Below, piece by piece: positions 31,289-40,955 of a DNA stretch of 49,517 nt. Numbering within the stretch: position 1 is the stretch's first letter; each line of letters opens with the position of its first letter. The DNA is from a virus. The stretch is from positions 1 through 49,517 of IMG/VR virus record IMGVR_UViG_3300034378_000082; one strand, given 5' to 3'. The position numbers and the translations under genes are program-made. Below the pieces are notes generated by a model. That model had not been told where the DNA came from. It saw nothing but the letters and a program-made list of their open reading frames with translations, and ran no database searches.

Positions 31289-33423
31289 TGCCAATAACCA
31301 TATACACCGGACAGAATGTTGCGAAAGACTGTGTGGTGGGGGACCGCCTGATGAACCGCTACACAGTCTTCAACGGATTGGAACGTCCTCGACGGATAGA
31401 TTCGAACGGGAACGTCACCATTCTTGGGGTAGATCCTCCTCCTGCTCCTACGGTCGCCCTAGTAGGGGGAGTGGGTTCACTTGGGGCAGGTTGGTATTCT
31501 TGGGTGATAGTCTATGCTTCTTCAATTTACACACGGCCTGTGGCGGTACTCGATGATTCAGGTAACTATACGAGAGGGAATCCTTCACCTGTTGCTTCCC
31601 TTAATCCTGGAATAGCTACGCAAGTGGGTGTGACTGTGACCGCTACGACTCAGGCAGGCATTACTCATATTCTCATCTACCGTTCTCTCGCTGCGGCGAC
31701 TCAAGCACAGGCGGAGGCAGGCCCATTTTTCCTGTCGCAAGTTGTGGCGAACGCATCGGCAACTATCGTAGACGGCAGGGCTGATGCTGCTTTAGGGTTA
31801 GCAGCGGAAACGGACAACTATCCCCCGAATGCGTATCGGTATGCTGTGGCCGCTTACAACTACGTTTTCATGGCAGGGAACTTTCCCATAGGTTCGGGAC
31901 TTACCTGTACCATGACTCCAGGCTCATCTCTTGTGACAGTAGATGCGGGTGTCCCTTTCTACGACGGGATACGGGGCTGGAGGTTCAAGTGTCTCCTAGA
32001 CAGTACGGGAGGAACAAACAACGCGGGGTTGTATTATGCGAATTACGTGAACGGAACTACCCTTCAGTTGATAGACGCCAGTGGGAATGTGATAAACTAC
32101 GATGGAAGTCTCACAGGAAGTGGGCACGTCTTCGTCGTTTATCTCCCCGGCTACGCTTTACGTTGGAGTAAGATTGGAGAACCGGAAGCTGTTCCTACTC
32201 TCAACAATATCAACTTTGAAGGAGACATCACAGGTATCGCACAACTTCCCAACCAACCTATTCTCATTGTCTGTACGGACGAACCTTCAATCTACAATTT
32301 AGACCTGAATTTGGTAGGTACAGAATCCTTCAGACGAAACAGAACCCTTGTGTCTACCGAGCACACAGCTTCATCTCATTATAGTCTGTGTCCTGTGGAT
32401 GGACGGCTCCGGGGTATAGATTTCTTCAAGAGTTGTATTATCGAGACTGACGGGGCAAGTGTAAGCGATATTAGTGGAGCTTTTGTACCGAGGATTTTCG
32501 AGTTCCTCAACGATGATATGAATGATGTGAGGCTCTGGCACTGTGCTTACGATCAACGCCAGCGAATGTTCGGAGCGTTCGTTACCTTCAGAGGAGCACA
32601 CCGTCTCATAGACTTCTGTATAGGTCAGTACACTCTCACAAAGGGATGGTTCTTCCATTTGGAGAAAGACCTGCTTTGTACGGGGGATTACATTCATCCT
32701 GATACCGGCGAAACAATGGTCTTAGGAGGCACAGAAGGCCCAGGAAATGATTTGGGTGGGGTGTGGGGCAGGATATGGTGTCCGAATGTGTACTCTGAAT
32801 GGATACCAACGGGCTGTCTTCTCAGTGGAACCCTCACGAACGTTGTGAATGCTCAGACCTTTGACGTGGATACTTCGAGCGGAACCTTCACAACGGGAGG
32901 AGACGGGTTGGTAGGAAGGTGGGTACTCGTATGTGACGCAAACGGGGAGTATGCTCAAGTAGGTTACATTATCAGTAACACAGCTAGTAGGTTGACGGTG
33001 AACCGTGTTCTCAACGGACTGAATGCTTATGCTTTTCAGCCTGTCCCTCAAGTGGGATGGAGGTTCTACCTTGGATTGATTGAATGCAGATGGGGACCAA
33101 AGAAATTCGATTTTGGAGATCCTGATGTTCTGAAGAAAATTTGGGAGGTATGGTGTTGTGTGAGTAATCATAATGAAAATGATCTTCCTTTCATCCGACT
33201 TTACCGCGGATTTGAAACCACTTATGAGTCTCAACTGAGTCTTCAAGAAAGAATCTACATGGACAACACAGTGAATCAATCGTTAGTGAATAAGGTGGAT
33301 CAAAAGTTGGAACCTGTTCCAAGGTGGGGAGTGGCCTGGTATGACAGAAGTTATGGCCCCACAACCCTGCACAGTTTGACTATTGTGTTCAACTCGTTCC
33401 AAGAAGCACAGCGTCAAAGATGA
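31288..33423 (+). CDS. Putative tail nozzle (tubular protein B-like), 711 aa
   Basis: TAATG junction with the preceding gene. MPITIYTGQNVAKDCVVGDR opens a strand-rich protein whose centre (ALRWSKIGEPEAVPTLNNIN, LPNQPILIVCTDEPSIYNLD, GIDFFKSCIIETDGASVSDI) has blade-like repeats typical of podovirus nozzle or stabilisation proteins (gp12-like). These form the distal tube of a short tail. Family assignment is moderate. ATGA overlap with the next gene. Confidence 0.65.
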   Translation: MPITIYTGQNVAKDCVVGDRLMNRYTVFNGLERPRRIDSNGNVTILGVDPPPAPTVALVGGVGSLGAGWYSWVIVYASSIYTRPVAVLDDSGNYTRGNPSPVASLNPGIATQVGVTVTATTQAGITHILIYRSLAAATQAQAEAGPFFLSQVVANASATIVDGRADAALGLAAETDNYPPNAYRYAVAAYNYVFMAGNFPIGSGLTCTMTPGSSLVTVDAGVPFYDGIRGWRFKCLLDSTGGTNNAGLYYANYVNGTTLQLIDASGNVINYDGSLTGSGHVFVVYLPGYALRWSKIGEPEAVPTLNNINFEGDITGIAQLPNQPILIVCTDEPSIYNLDLNLVGTESFRRNRTLVSTEHTASSHYSLCPVDGRLRGIDFFKSCIIETDGASVSDISGAFVPRIFEFLNDDMNDVRLWHCAYDQRQRMFGAFVTFRGAHRLIDFCIGQYTLTKGWFFHLEKDLLCTGDYIHPDTGETMVLGGTEGPGNDLGGVWGRIWCPNVYSEWIPTGCLLSGTLTNVVNAQTFDVDTSSGTFTTGGDGLVGRWVLVCDANGEYAQVGYIISNTASRLTVNRVLNGLNAYAFQPVPQVGWRFYLGLIECRWGPKKFDFGDPDVLKKIWEVWCCVSNHNENDLPFIRLYRGFETTYESQLSLQERIYMDNTVNQSLVNKVDQKLEPVPRWGVAWYDRSYGPTTLHSLTIVFNSFQEAQRQR

Positions 33424-33677
33424 ACGTCGCCAACACATTGTCGTTTGAAGGGATGAGGAACATGCCTGTTCCTGAAGACATGCGGTTTTTTCAGGAAGAG
33501 ATTTGCCGAAGATTGGAGTTGTTTACGAAAGACCTTATCAGTCAGTTGCGAAGAGAACCCACAGTCTTCTATGCAGATCCCGACACGCAGCCGGATTTGG
33601 TTGCAGGTTCCAAGCCTGGGGATGTAGCTGTGTGGGTTGATGCTACGGGGGCCAGTCAGTTTCGAGTATTACAATAA
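33420..33677 (+). CDS. Small virion-type protein, 85 aa
   Basis: ATGA overlap with the nozzle-like gene. Starts MNVANTLSFEGMRNMPVPED; an N-terminal helical part is followed by a beta-type end (SKPGDVAVWVDATGASQFRV) that resembles the short trimer or attachment motif of tail proteins. No named family. Confidence 0.6.
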   Translation: MNVANTLSFEGMRNMPVPEDMRFFQEEICRRLELFTKDLISQLRREPTVFYADPDTQPDLVAGSKPGDVAVWVDATGASQFRVLQ

Positions 33678-33688
33678 GGAGACAAAAA

Positions 33689-35308
33689 ATGCCTATTCCA
33701 CGAACACGTTATCCATCAGGGACAGTTAGAGGAACACCTGCTGTGAGTCCTTGGCAGGAGAGTATGCTGTATGGGGTGTTGCCTCCTCAGAGGTTGCCTG
33801 CCCCTCGACAGCCTACGAGACGGCCTACAAGACGGACAACGGGGAGAAGACCACGAACCACATTGGGGTTGCCTACAACACGGGCAAGGGCACTTACTTC
33901 TCCTATTGCACCGGCAACGGACATACAGGGGATAATCAGTCTTCTTGCTTCTGGTGTGCCTTCAGCAGTTACGAGAGAAACGGAAAGGATCACACAGCAG
34001 CAACCCTCACCTACTCTCGAACGACAGATTCAAGAAGCTATCACGCAACAACAGGCAAGAGCGGCAGGGTATGAGCAAGCCTTCGCTGGAAAGCAACAAG
34101 CCTTTGAGGATGTGATCCGGGCCTTAACTCAGACCTATCAGACTCAGGCTGGACAAGCTGCGAGAGCGACCGGAACAGCCGCACTTGCTTCCGGTTTGAC
34201 CCCGATGGAAGCTACTGGAGCGGGTCAAACTGCGCTTCAACAGGTTCTTCAGCAATACTATCCGCAGCTTGCTCAGATGAGAGCGACACAGGCTGATGTG
34301 CCTATTGCCCTGCAACAAGCTCTCCAAGGATTAGGAGGAGAATACCAACAGCTTTTAGCAAGTGTGATGGCTCCCTATCAAAGAGCAGTCGCCGGGACCG
34401 TAGAGCGGGGTACAGTCACAGAAAGAGATCCTATGCGTAGGATGCAGTTGTTAAGTCAACTTGTTGTTCAGCAACAACAGCAACAGGATGAAGCTCTTCG
34501 TGCTCAAATGCAAATGGCTCAGATCGAGTCTCAACAGTTGATCGCACAGTTACAGCAAGCTGGAATGGATAGACGATTGGCTACACAAATCGGTGGTCAA
34601 ATGGCTGTTGAACGTATGCGTCAGATGGGAGGCTTACAGCAAGCGCAGATTGGGGCAGGGGCACGTCTTGGGGCTGCTGAGGTGGGAGCGCAAGCACGGG
34701 TGGGGGCTGTTGGTCTGAGAGAACGTGGAGCTACGGCAAGAGCCGCAATGCCTTGGACAATGGGGGCTACACCTGAAGCCATGTTGAGGGCACAAACTCA
34801 AATGGGAGTCGCGCAGCTTCCATATCAAGCAGTTACTCCTGCTGACCTATTGAGACTTCAAGCTCAAATGGGAATCGCACAACTCCCTTGGACAATGGGG
34901 GCTACCCCTGAAGCCATGTTGAGAGCACAAACTCAAATGGGAGTCGCACAAATGCCTTGGACAATGGGTATGACTCCCGATCAGATCGCACGTCTTCAAA
35001 CTCAACGTGATATTGCTGCTATAAGAGCAGAAGCAATACAACCACGAGAGACTCCTGAGCAGAGGGCGCAAAGAGAGACAGTGAATAGACTACTTGCTCC
35101 AATTCTCAAAATGTCACCGAATGAAATTGAGAGAATGTTTCCTGGTACGACTCGGCAACCTTTCTGGCTTGGTCTATTGAATCCTGCCAACTGGATCGCA
35201 GAGGAGACTGTGGACTGGCCCAAAGTTATGAAAGGCCTTCGACAAGTAGCGGAAGGAACTTCTGCGTCTCGCGCAAGACAACTCCTCGACCAAGCCCAAG
35301 GCAAATAA
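33689..35308 (+). CDS. Gln/Ala-rich internal virion protein, 539 aa
   Basis: AAGGAGACAAAAA before the ATG. After a basic Pro/Arg-rich N-terminus (about residues 20-70) the protein is almost all helix, rich in Gln and Ala, typical of podovirus ejection proteins that leave the head with the DNA. Residues about 350-445 contain tandem near-copies of a 22-23-residue unit (PWTMGATPEAMLRAQTQMGV and variants). Precedes the giant 1,330-residue gene, with which it probably works. An overlapping open frame at 33751-34074 is shadow. Confidence 0.75.
   Translation: MPIPRTRYPSGTVRGTPAVSPWQESMLYGVLPPQRLPAPRQPTRRPTRRTTGRRPRTTLGLPTTRARALTSPIAPATDIQGIISLLASGVPSAVTRETERITQQQPSPTLERQIQEAITQQQARAAGYEQAFAGKQQAFEDVIRALTQTYQTQAGQAARATGTAALASGLTPMEATGAGQTALQQVLQQYYPQLAQMRATQADVPIALQQALQGLGGEYQQLLASVMAPYQRAVAGTVERGTVTERDPMRRMQLLSQLVVQQQQQQDEALRAQMQMAQIESQQLIAQLQQAGMDRRLATQIGGQMAVERMRQMGGLQQAQIGAGARLGAAEVGAQARVGAVGLRERGATARAAMPWTMGATPEAMLRAQTQMGVAQLPYQAVTPADLLRLQAQMGIAQLPWTMGATPEAMLRAQTQMGVAQMPWTMGMTPDQIARLQTQRDIAAIRAEAIQPRETPEQRAQRETVNRLLAPILKMSPNEIERMFPGTTRQPFWLGLLNPANWIAEETVDWPKVMKGLRQVAEGTSASRARQLLDQAQGK
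34751..35023 (+). repeat. In-gene tandem repeats of 66-69 bp
   Basis: Four units begin near 34751, 34820, 34886 and 34955, encoding PWTMGATPEAMLRAQ-type, PYQAVTPADLLRLQA-type and similar peptides. Units one and three differ by only a few bases, so duplication is recent relative to the others. Confidence 0.8.
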
Positions 35309-35310
35309 GA

Positions 35311-38300
35311 ATGTACGAGAACCTCACTCACAAGGACGCTGATGATATTGCAGCGGTTCTTGAGGAACGGAAAGTTCCTGAAGATCAGTGGGAATCCACA
35401 TTCCATCATCTAGCAAGAGAAATTAGTTACCAAAAGTATTCCGAAGAAGCCCCTTATGGCTTCTTTCCTGGAGCCTTTCGTGCTGCTGTAGTTTCTACCC
35501 CCCGCGTGATAGGAGGCATTCTCAGTGGGGTTGGCCACATCCTAGAAGAGACTAAGGGAGCACCTCTCACGTTGCCTGCTCCTCCTCTCCCTGGTGTAGA
35601 ACATTTATTTCCTACAGGTGAAATAGAGATCCCAATTCCTGAAGCCATTCATCCTACCAATATCGGACGTTTACTCCGTATAGGTGGGGAGAAACTCAAA
35701 GAGATTGAGTTCCCTCACTACCAACGTCGAGTGGCGGAGAAAGGAGCAGGCCGTTTATTTGAGCGAGGTTTCAGGGAAAGACTCGGTACGTGGGTTGGGG
35801 GTCAAGCTCCCGTTCTTGGTACTGCCGTTGTGACTGCTCCTGTGGGAGTAGGTGGACCCCTTCTTGCTTTCTTTGCAATGGAGAAAGACGGATTCAAAAC
35901 AGCCGTTGGATCTTTGGGGATAGACGAGGATCTTGTGGAAATGGGAGGAGACGAGTATGGATTAGTTTCCGGGGCTATTGAGCAACTCCAGACTATCGGG
36001 ATGTTGGCCCCTTGGAAGAAACAAGGACAGAAAGTGGCTTCCAAACGTGTTCTCTTGCCTGTCTTGCGGAGGTTGGGGAAAGAAGTTGTTGTCAATGCTC
36101 TTGAGGGAATGGAAGAAGTCGGGCAGGGTATGTGGTTCAACCGTACACTCGACCGAGTAATAGAGGAACAGAACAGACGTAACCGAGAAGCAGGAATACC
36201 TGAGATTGCTTCTGACGCGGTTGACCGTCTGAAAGAGGATTACACACAAGGTTTTGAACGAGGTTTCGGCGTAGCTGCGATAGTCAGAGCTGGTCCTGCC
36301 GTTGGTAGAGGTATTCGGGGTACAGTTAGAGGAGCGCAAGCTGCCTATGGTAAGGCTCTTGATATTGCTGCCGCAAAGAAAGGAGCAGAGTTTTTCGAGA
36401 AGATCAAAGAAGGAGCTACTATTGAAGAACTCACGGAGATGTCCAGTGTTGACGCCCCAAGTCTCACTCCTAAAGGAACAGAGCGGGCAAGAACAGAAGC
36501 ACGCACTCGTCTTACTCCTGCACAGAAGAGAGCAGCCTTCAGTCAACTCAAACCCGCAAGCTATCGTACTCTCGCAAAGAACTACGGGATAGAGATTGAG
36601 GGTAAGACCGACGAACAACTGAAGGCTGAGCTTGAATCTGTCATTGGTCTTGTAGATGAGGGTCCGGTCATAAAGCAGGAGGGTGTCAGAATTGTCAAGC
36701 CCATTCTCAACAAAGCCAATGAAACTGAAATCAACCATCATAACAAGGTTGATGAGTTTCTGAGGAATGCTATCAGCACGATTGGGGCCGAGTTAGACGT
36801 TATGTTCCCAGGACTCCGTAGAGTTCTAGGGAAACTTATCAAGTCCAAACGTATCAATGCTCTCACTGAGGAGATCGTAGAAGAAGCACAACGCGGAGTT
36901 ATCAATTCCTTCAGGTACAAGGCTCTTCAAGCTGTTGTGGGAGACCAGATTGCCGATGCTCTTCTTCCTTTAGATCAGACCCAACTGGATCAACCTACTA
37001 GTCTTGAGGATTCCCTCCGGCGAGACCAGTACGCGAAGTACACCGACAATCTTGAAGGAATAGTTCGAGACATCTTCCGTCATTCCCAAGGGCGTATTGC
37101 GGAGACTGAATTCCTTGTTAAACTCTCAGATCAATTCACAGTGGCTCTCGAAGATTCTCTTCATGTGGCTCCTATTCGATTAAGAGATGGAACTGTGATT
37201 GATGAGACTCAGATTCCTGAACAACAACGAGACAGAAATGGAAAAGTTGTTCATATCCCGTGGTATCGTCGCTGGCTTGCGCTTCTTCCTTCATTGGAAG
37301 ACATAGAGAATCGTACTGGACTTCCCTTAATGAATCTGGATTACGCTCTCCATGAGGGATACAAACGACGTATGAAGCTCTATGTAGCTTTGAGTCTTGC
37401 CAACCGTCATATTTGGTCAAGAATCCCACGAGCTTTGCGAACAGGATTGCCCGGTCGTAGAATGGCTGAACTGGTCCATTACATTCTCACAGACTACACG
37501 CAGAAACAACGGCTTTCTCGAACTGTGGGGCGAGCGCAGAATCTTAAAGCATACATAGATGCTGTGGCTGAAGTGAGTACTGAAAAAGATAGAGGGGAGA
37601 TTCTTAAATGGGCGAGAGAACTTCGCCGGGATCTCCGCGCATTCTATAACTGGTTCCCTAAAAATAATCTCATCCGTCCGGATCAATTCCATCGTGACTA
37701 TGCTCCTGTGATCTACGAATTTGCGAAGAGTGATGACTTTGAGAGAATGACTTTCACTGAATGGGTAAGGGACAATCGCAATCGGAAGGACACAACGGGA
37801 GAACTGATCCGGGGGTTATCTGAAGGGAAGATCGAATGGCTTGCTGATCTAGTGGATACAGTAGTGTCGTGGAAACAGAAAGGCTATGCTACACCAGGAA
37901 AGAACAAAGCTGCTGCTGAATATGCTCGTGTGGCCGATAAGTCTTTCATGCGAGATCTGGCTTTGGTTTCTGATATTCGGGATTCTACTGACATTTACGT
38001 TCGGCAAGCCGTACAACGAATAGTTTTTGGGCACATGGTTCCGGCTGTAACAGCCATTGCTCAGCGTGGAAACAAAATTCTCACAGGCCAGAGTAGAGAT
38101 CAGTTCAATCGGATCATAGGCAACTACTTCGAGTCTATTATGGGACGACCTGACGATGGGGCAATTTGGTTACAGAAACATAAACTCCTGCCCTCAGCTA
38201 CGACTCATGCTCTCCACGGTATTAACAAACTCATTGACCTCTATAATAAGAGTCCTATTGCGAAACAATTCGGTAAAGTTGAAGTCCGAGACCCTGAAGC

Positions 38301-39303
38301 CAATTTCACTGGACGGGACGCTATGATGATGGGCGTGTCTTATATGTATGGTTGGACGCTTGGAGCACCCATGAATCTAGTTGCCCCTATTAAGAACCTG
38401 ACGCAAGGCCCATTGTCCATTGTAGCGGTAGGGGTTCCTCGTTATCTAATGGGAATGCTCCATTTGAAGCAGAACTACCCACGTCTGAACAAGATGATGC
38501 TTCGCCCTGAGTTCAGAGCGTTCGAGTTCGCTGAACTTGGGACAGCGAAAGGAAGAGGGGCCTTGGTGGTCAGAGGTGTTCTTCAGCTTTACAGGATGAG
38601 TGATCTAATCAATGTCTATTCGACTGCCTCTGCTGGCCTGGTGGGTTGGGACGTTCTCGAAGCTCGGATGAGGAAGGGCGAAATAACAGATAAGGAGATC
38701 CAAGACATTCTCTGGAGAGGAAAGAAAGGAATGAAGCTGGATGATCTTGAGGTGATGAACAAGAACCGGATGGAAAGCAACCTCTTCAAAGGCGTGATCT
38801 CCAAACCTGTGAGTCTGTCTGTGATTGAGTTTATCCGCAAAGGCAAGATGGAAGACGCAAAGAAAATGTATCTTCAGTACCTTGTCAACCTTACGCAATG
38901 GAGATACGGGCCAGGGGGTACTCCAGGGTTGCTACGGAACTCTATTGTGAGGGGTTCCCTTATGTATTGGTCGTGGTGGATGAACTATACTGATTTCCTT
39001 GCAAGAGCCTCACGCCCCGGTATGTTGACTCGTTATGGGCAATGGGCGGCGACCGAGATTCTAATTGCTTCTATGCTTATGGGAATGGGATACAAAGCTT
39101 GGAGGTGGTTACTGGCAGGACCACTCCCCAGTAAGTTCATGGAGCTTGGACCCCTCGCTACTATGGCGGAACAGGTCTACAACATTCTGCGTGGAAGTCT
39201 CGTTCGAGGGACAGCGGAGATCATTCCCGGTGTACCGGAAGAAGAGAAGGAAGCCATGACCAATTACGTTAGCCGCCAGTGGGATGATCTTTGGGGGTTC
39301 TAA
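35311..39303 (+). CDS. Giant internal virion (ejection) protein, 1,330 aa
   Basis: The largest gene and last of the rightward arm. Mostly helical, with an amphipathic or membrane-like Gly-rich stretch (VGGQAPVLGTAVVTAPVGVG, about 165-184) and a second hydrophobic region near the C-terminus (ATEILIASMLMGMGYKAWRW). In podoviruses such giant proteins form the ejection conduit across the envelope, sometimes with a lytic transglycosylase domain; I cannot see one. Long regions such as GINKLIDLYNKSPIAKQFGK resemble large polyvalent-protein domains. Its stop overlaps the end of the facing leftward arm by four bases. Confidence 0.7.
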   Translation: MYENLTHKDADDIAAVLEERKVPEDQWESTFHHLAREISYQKYSEEAPYGFFPGAFRAAVVSTPRVIGGILSGVGHILEETKGAPLTLPAPPLPGVEHLFPTGEIEIPIPEAIHPTNIGRLLRIGGEKLKEIEFPHYQRRVAEKGAGRLFERGFRERLGTWVGGQAPVLGTAVVTAPVGVGGPLLAFFAMEKDGFKTAVGSLGIDEDLVEMGGDEYGLVSGAIEQLQTIGMLAPWKKQGQKVASKRVLLPVLRRLGKEVVVNALEGMEEVGQGMWFNRTLDRVIEEQNRRNREAGIPEIASDAVDRLKEDYTQGFERGFGVAAIVRAGPAVGRGIRGTVRGAQAAYGKALDIAAAKKGAEFFEKIKEGATIEELTEMSSVDAPSLTPKGTERARTEARTRLTPAQKRAAFSQLKPASYRTLAKNYGIEIEGKTDEQLKAELESVIGLVDEGPVIKQEGVRIVKPILNKANETEINHHNKVDEFLRNAISTIGAELDVMFPGLRRVLGKLIKSKRINALTEEIVEEAQRGVINSFRYKALQAVVGDQIADALLPLDQTQLDQPTSLEDSLRRDQYAKYTDNLEGIVRDIFRHSQGRIAETEFLVKLSDQFTVALEDSLHVAPIRLRDGTVIDETQIPEQQRDRNGKVVHIPWYRRWLALLPSLEDIENRTGLPLMNLDYALHEGYKRRMKLYVALSLANRHIWSRIPRALRTGLPGRRMAELVHYILTDYTQKQRLSRTVGRAQNLKAYIDAVAEVSTEKDRGEILKWARELRRDLRAFYNWFPKNNLIRPDQFHRDYAPVIYEFAKSDDFERMTFTEWVRDNRNRKDTTGELIRGLSEGKIEWLADLVDTVVSWKQKGYATPGKNKAAAEYARVADKSFMRDLALVSDIRDSTDIYVRQAVQRIVFGHMVPAVTAIAQRGNKILTGQSRDQFNRIIGNYFESIMGRPDDGAIWLQKHKLLPSATTHALHGINKLIDLYNKSPIAKQFGKVEVRDPEANFTGRDAMMMGVSYMYGWTLGAPMNLVAPIKNLTQGPLSIVAVGVPRYLMGMLHLKQNYPRLNKMMLRPEFRAFEFAELGTAKGRGALVVRGVLQLYRMSDLINVYSTASAGLVGWDVLEARMRKGEITDKEIQDILWRGKKGMKLDDLEVMNKNRMESNLFKGVISKPVSLSVIEFIRKGKMEDAKKMYLQYLVNLTQWRYGPGGTPGLLRNSIVRGSLMYWSWWMNYTDFLARASRPGMLTRYGQWAATEILIASMLMGMGYKAWRWLLAGPLPSKFMELGPLATMAEQVYNILRGSLVRGTAEIIPGVPEEEKEAMTNYVSRQWDDLWGF

Positions 39304-39476
39304 ATCACAAACCACAATCCATAGAGTGCGAGTATGATGAGGGGAATAACTTCCCATGCCATAAGTACATGATACCACTTTGTTCGGGAGAGAGTGTTCG
39401 TTTCACGGCAAGCCAAGAACCCAAATATGACTAATCCTATAAGCCAGATGGTTCCTATGAGTTTAGCATAGAGCAT
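39300..39476 (-). CDS. Two-helix small membrane protein, holin candidate, 58 aa
   Basis: Last gene of the leftward arm, start at 39476 after a strong GGGAGGAAGTGAG site. Reads MLYAKLIGTIWLIGLVIFGF, a short polar loop with charged residues (RETNTLSRTKWYH), then a second membrane helix (VIPLIILALYGLWFVI). Two closely spaced transmembrane helices in a tiny protein fit a class II holin or another small membrane toxin. No endolysin is adjacent, so the role is open. Convergent with the giant ejection-protein gene, overlapping it by four bases. Confidence 0.7.
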   Translation of the reverse strand: MLYAKLIGTIWLIGLVIFGFLACRETNTLSRTKWYHVLMAWEVIPLIILALYGLWFVI

Positions 39477-39477
39477 C

Positions 39478-40065
39478 TCACTTCCTCCCGGCTGCTATAT
39501 CAACCTGCTTTGCTTCAGGATTCTTCGTAACCTTCAACCCATTCTCTCCGGTCCAAAAGTCTCCGAGCATGATAGCGTCTGTGAAGTTGAGGCTCCGTTC
39601 CTTCATATCACAGCGTATCCCGTACTTATCCGTACACCTTTTAGCCGTGACTGGTTTGGGAAGCTGACCTTTCCATTGAGAAGGAGTAACTAGATCAGCG
39701 AGAGCCAAATTGAATCCTTTATCCTTCAGCATCCTTGCCATGTGTACCTGCCAAGAAGTGCAAATCGAACCACACAGAAAAGCGAGTTGAAGCGTTCCTC
39801 CTTTCCGGGCAGCATGAGTTCCTTTCGTGCCTGCTTGGAATTCAGGATATTCGAGAACGAGATTCGTGCATTCCTTTTCAGTGAAGAGATCGAAAATCTT
39901 GCTGGTCAGTCTCGCACAGCGCAGATCGAAAGCCTCTTTCCTTGTGGACGTGATAACTCCGTATTGTGTGAGTCGCAATAAAGGATCAAGAAGTCCCTGC
40001 TCGAAATAGGCATATCCCGTGTAACGAGTGGCAGGGTCCAGAGCCAAGAGATGTATTAGGTTCAT
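39478..40065 (-). CDS. RuvC/RNase H-like resolvase, 195 aa
   Basis: RuvC-like nuclease. The first acidic strand is LLALDPATRYTGYA (Asp10), the second LVLEYPEF (Glu72), and the third FTDAIMLGDF (Asp163, with Asp169) completes the RNase H-like set. Phage RuvC-type enzymes resolve Holliday junctions or trim branched DNA before packaging. Its stop lies two bases before the holin-like start (TGAGATG). The start has a weak binding site, so the exact N-terminus is not certain. Confidence 0.85.
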   Translation of the reverse strand: MNLIHLLALDPATRYTGYAYFEQGLLDPLLRLTQYGVITSTRKEAFDLRCARLTSKIFDLFTEKECTNLVLEYPEFQAGTKGTHAARKGGTLQLAFLCGSICTSWQVHMARMLKDKGFNLALADLVTPSQWKGQLPKPVTAKRCTDKYGIRCDMKERSLNFTDAIMLGDFWTGENGLKVTKNPEAKQVDIAAGRK

Positions 40066-40103
40066 TTTTCGCCAGTTTCTAGATACGCATCTTCGCGAGG
40101 AAA

Positions 40104-40952
40104 CTAGCTGACATATCGCCTATGTACGGGATATGTGCCGACGATCCTCAAACTCTCACAGACACTTGTTGCCTTATCGATAGCTCTCTTTACGGAGCGG
40201 TTCTGCGGAATGCCGTCAATGCTAACGAAGAATGCGTATTCATTAGGACAGCCTTCAATTGTGCGTGAGATAATCCGCGACAAGTTAACATCTTCATTCT
40301 TGAATGGCTCCAGAAAACGACAAAGTGCTCCTGCTACGTTCTTTAATCGAAACGCTATGCTAGTCTTAGAACTCCCAGACAGGACTTGTCGTTTTCTTGT
40401 CACGGCATAGAAGGCAGTCACATTGAGAACCTTCGACCTAACGGGGTATTTCAGAATATCAAGTTCGTAGGCCCTGCATGCCTTCTTGCTGCACAGCGCA
40501 GCAGCATTCTGTTTCTCAGACGCTTCACGCGCAGCCATCGCTGTACTCATAACGTCACAACGCTCCACATGGGGCAGATGCGCCCTGAGCCACTCATCGC
40601 AGTGACTCATCGCGGCCGGATGAGAGTAGAGGGTCTTGATCTTTTCTCGTGCGCGACCCGCAAGTGCAAGTTTGACGTTGATAGATAGCTCCTCCTCAAT
40701 GTGTAGCGAAGGCCTGACACGCATAGACGGCTTATAGTCCGACAGGATGTCAACTGTCGGATAGATCGTTCCGCCCGACGTGTTCTCAATGGGCACAACG
40801 CCAAGTCGGTTCGGTTTCTTGGCAGCAAAGTCACACACTTCAAATGTTGTTTCGAAAGGAATCAATTCCGCGACACGCCCATATCGCTTTTCCGCCACAT
40901 CATGAGCATATGTCCCTTGCGGACCAAGATAGGCAACCTCACGGGATCTCAT
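40104..40952 (-). CDS. pheA: Prephenate dehydratase with ACT domain
   Basis: 282 residues, full length for a monofunctional PheA. Motifs in order: GPQGTY (10-15), PIENTSGGTIYPT (54-66), YSHPAAMSHCDEWL (109-122), then NVTAFY (177-182), where the classical catalytic TRF motif reads TAF. The C-terminal ACT domain has GALCRFL (208-214) and ISRTIEGCPNEYAFF, degenerate relative to the Phe-binding ESRP motif. Normal enzymes convert prephenate to phenylpyruvate for phenylalanine synthesis. Flanked by a zinc-finger gene and the resolvase; AAGGAGGTATGAAGT is a strong start site. Activity and feedback control cannot be assumed. Confidence 0.88.
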   Translation of the reverse strand: MRSREVAYLGPQGTYAHDVAEKRYGRVAELIPFETTFEVCDFAAKKPNRLGVVPIENTSGGTIYPTVDILSDYKPSMRVRPSLHIEEELSINVKLALAGRAREKIKTLYSHPAAMSHCDEWLRAHLPHVERCDVMSTAMAAREASEKQNAAALCSKKACRAYELDILKYPVRSKVLNVTAFYAVTRKRQVLSGSSKTSIAFRLKNVAGALCRFLEPFKNEDVNLSRIISRTIEGCPNEYAFFVSIDGIPQNRSVKRAIDKATSVCESLRIVGTYPVHRRYVS

Positions 40953-40955
40953 ACT

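Noticed and set aside
33751-34074. 107-codon frame inside the Gln/Ala-rich gene
   Set aside because: Thr/Ser/Tyr-rich shadow of the real frame, no start site, interior to a gene with good signals.
36302-36592. 96-codon frame inside the giant ejection-protein gene
   Set aside because: Low-complexity basic shadow of the main frame with no ribosome binding site.
35962-36741. 259-codon minus-strand frame opposite the giant gene
   Set aside because: Ser/Cys/Phe/Leu-rich antisense shadow of a helical, Glu/Lys/Arg-rich protein; no start signals.
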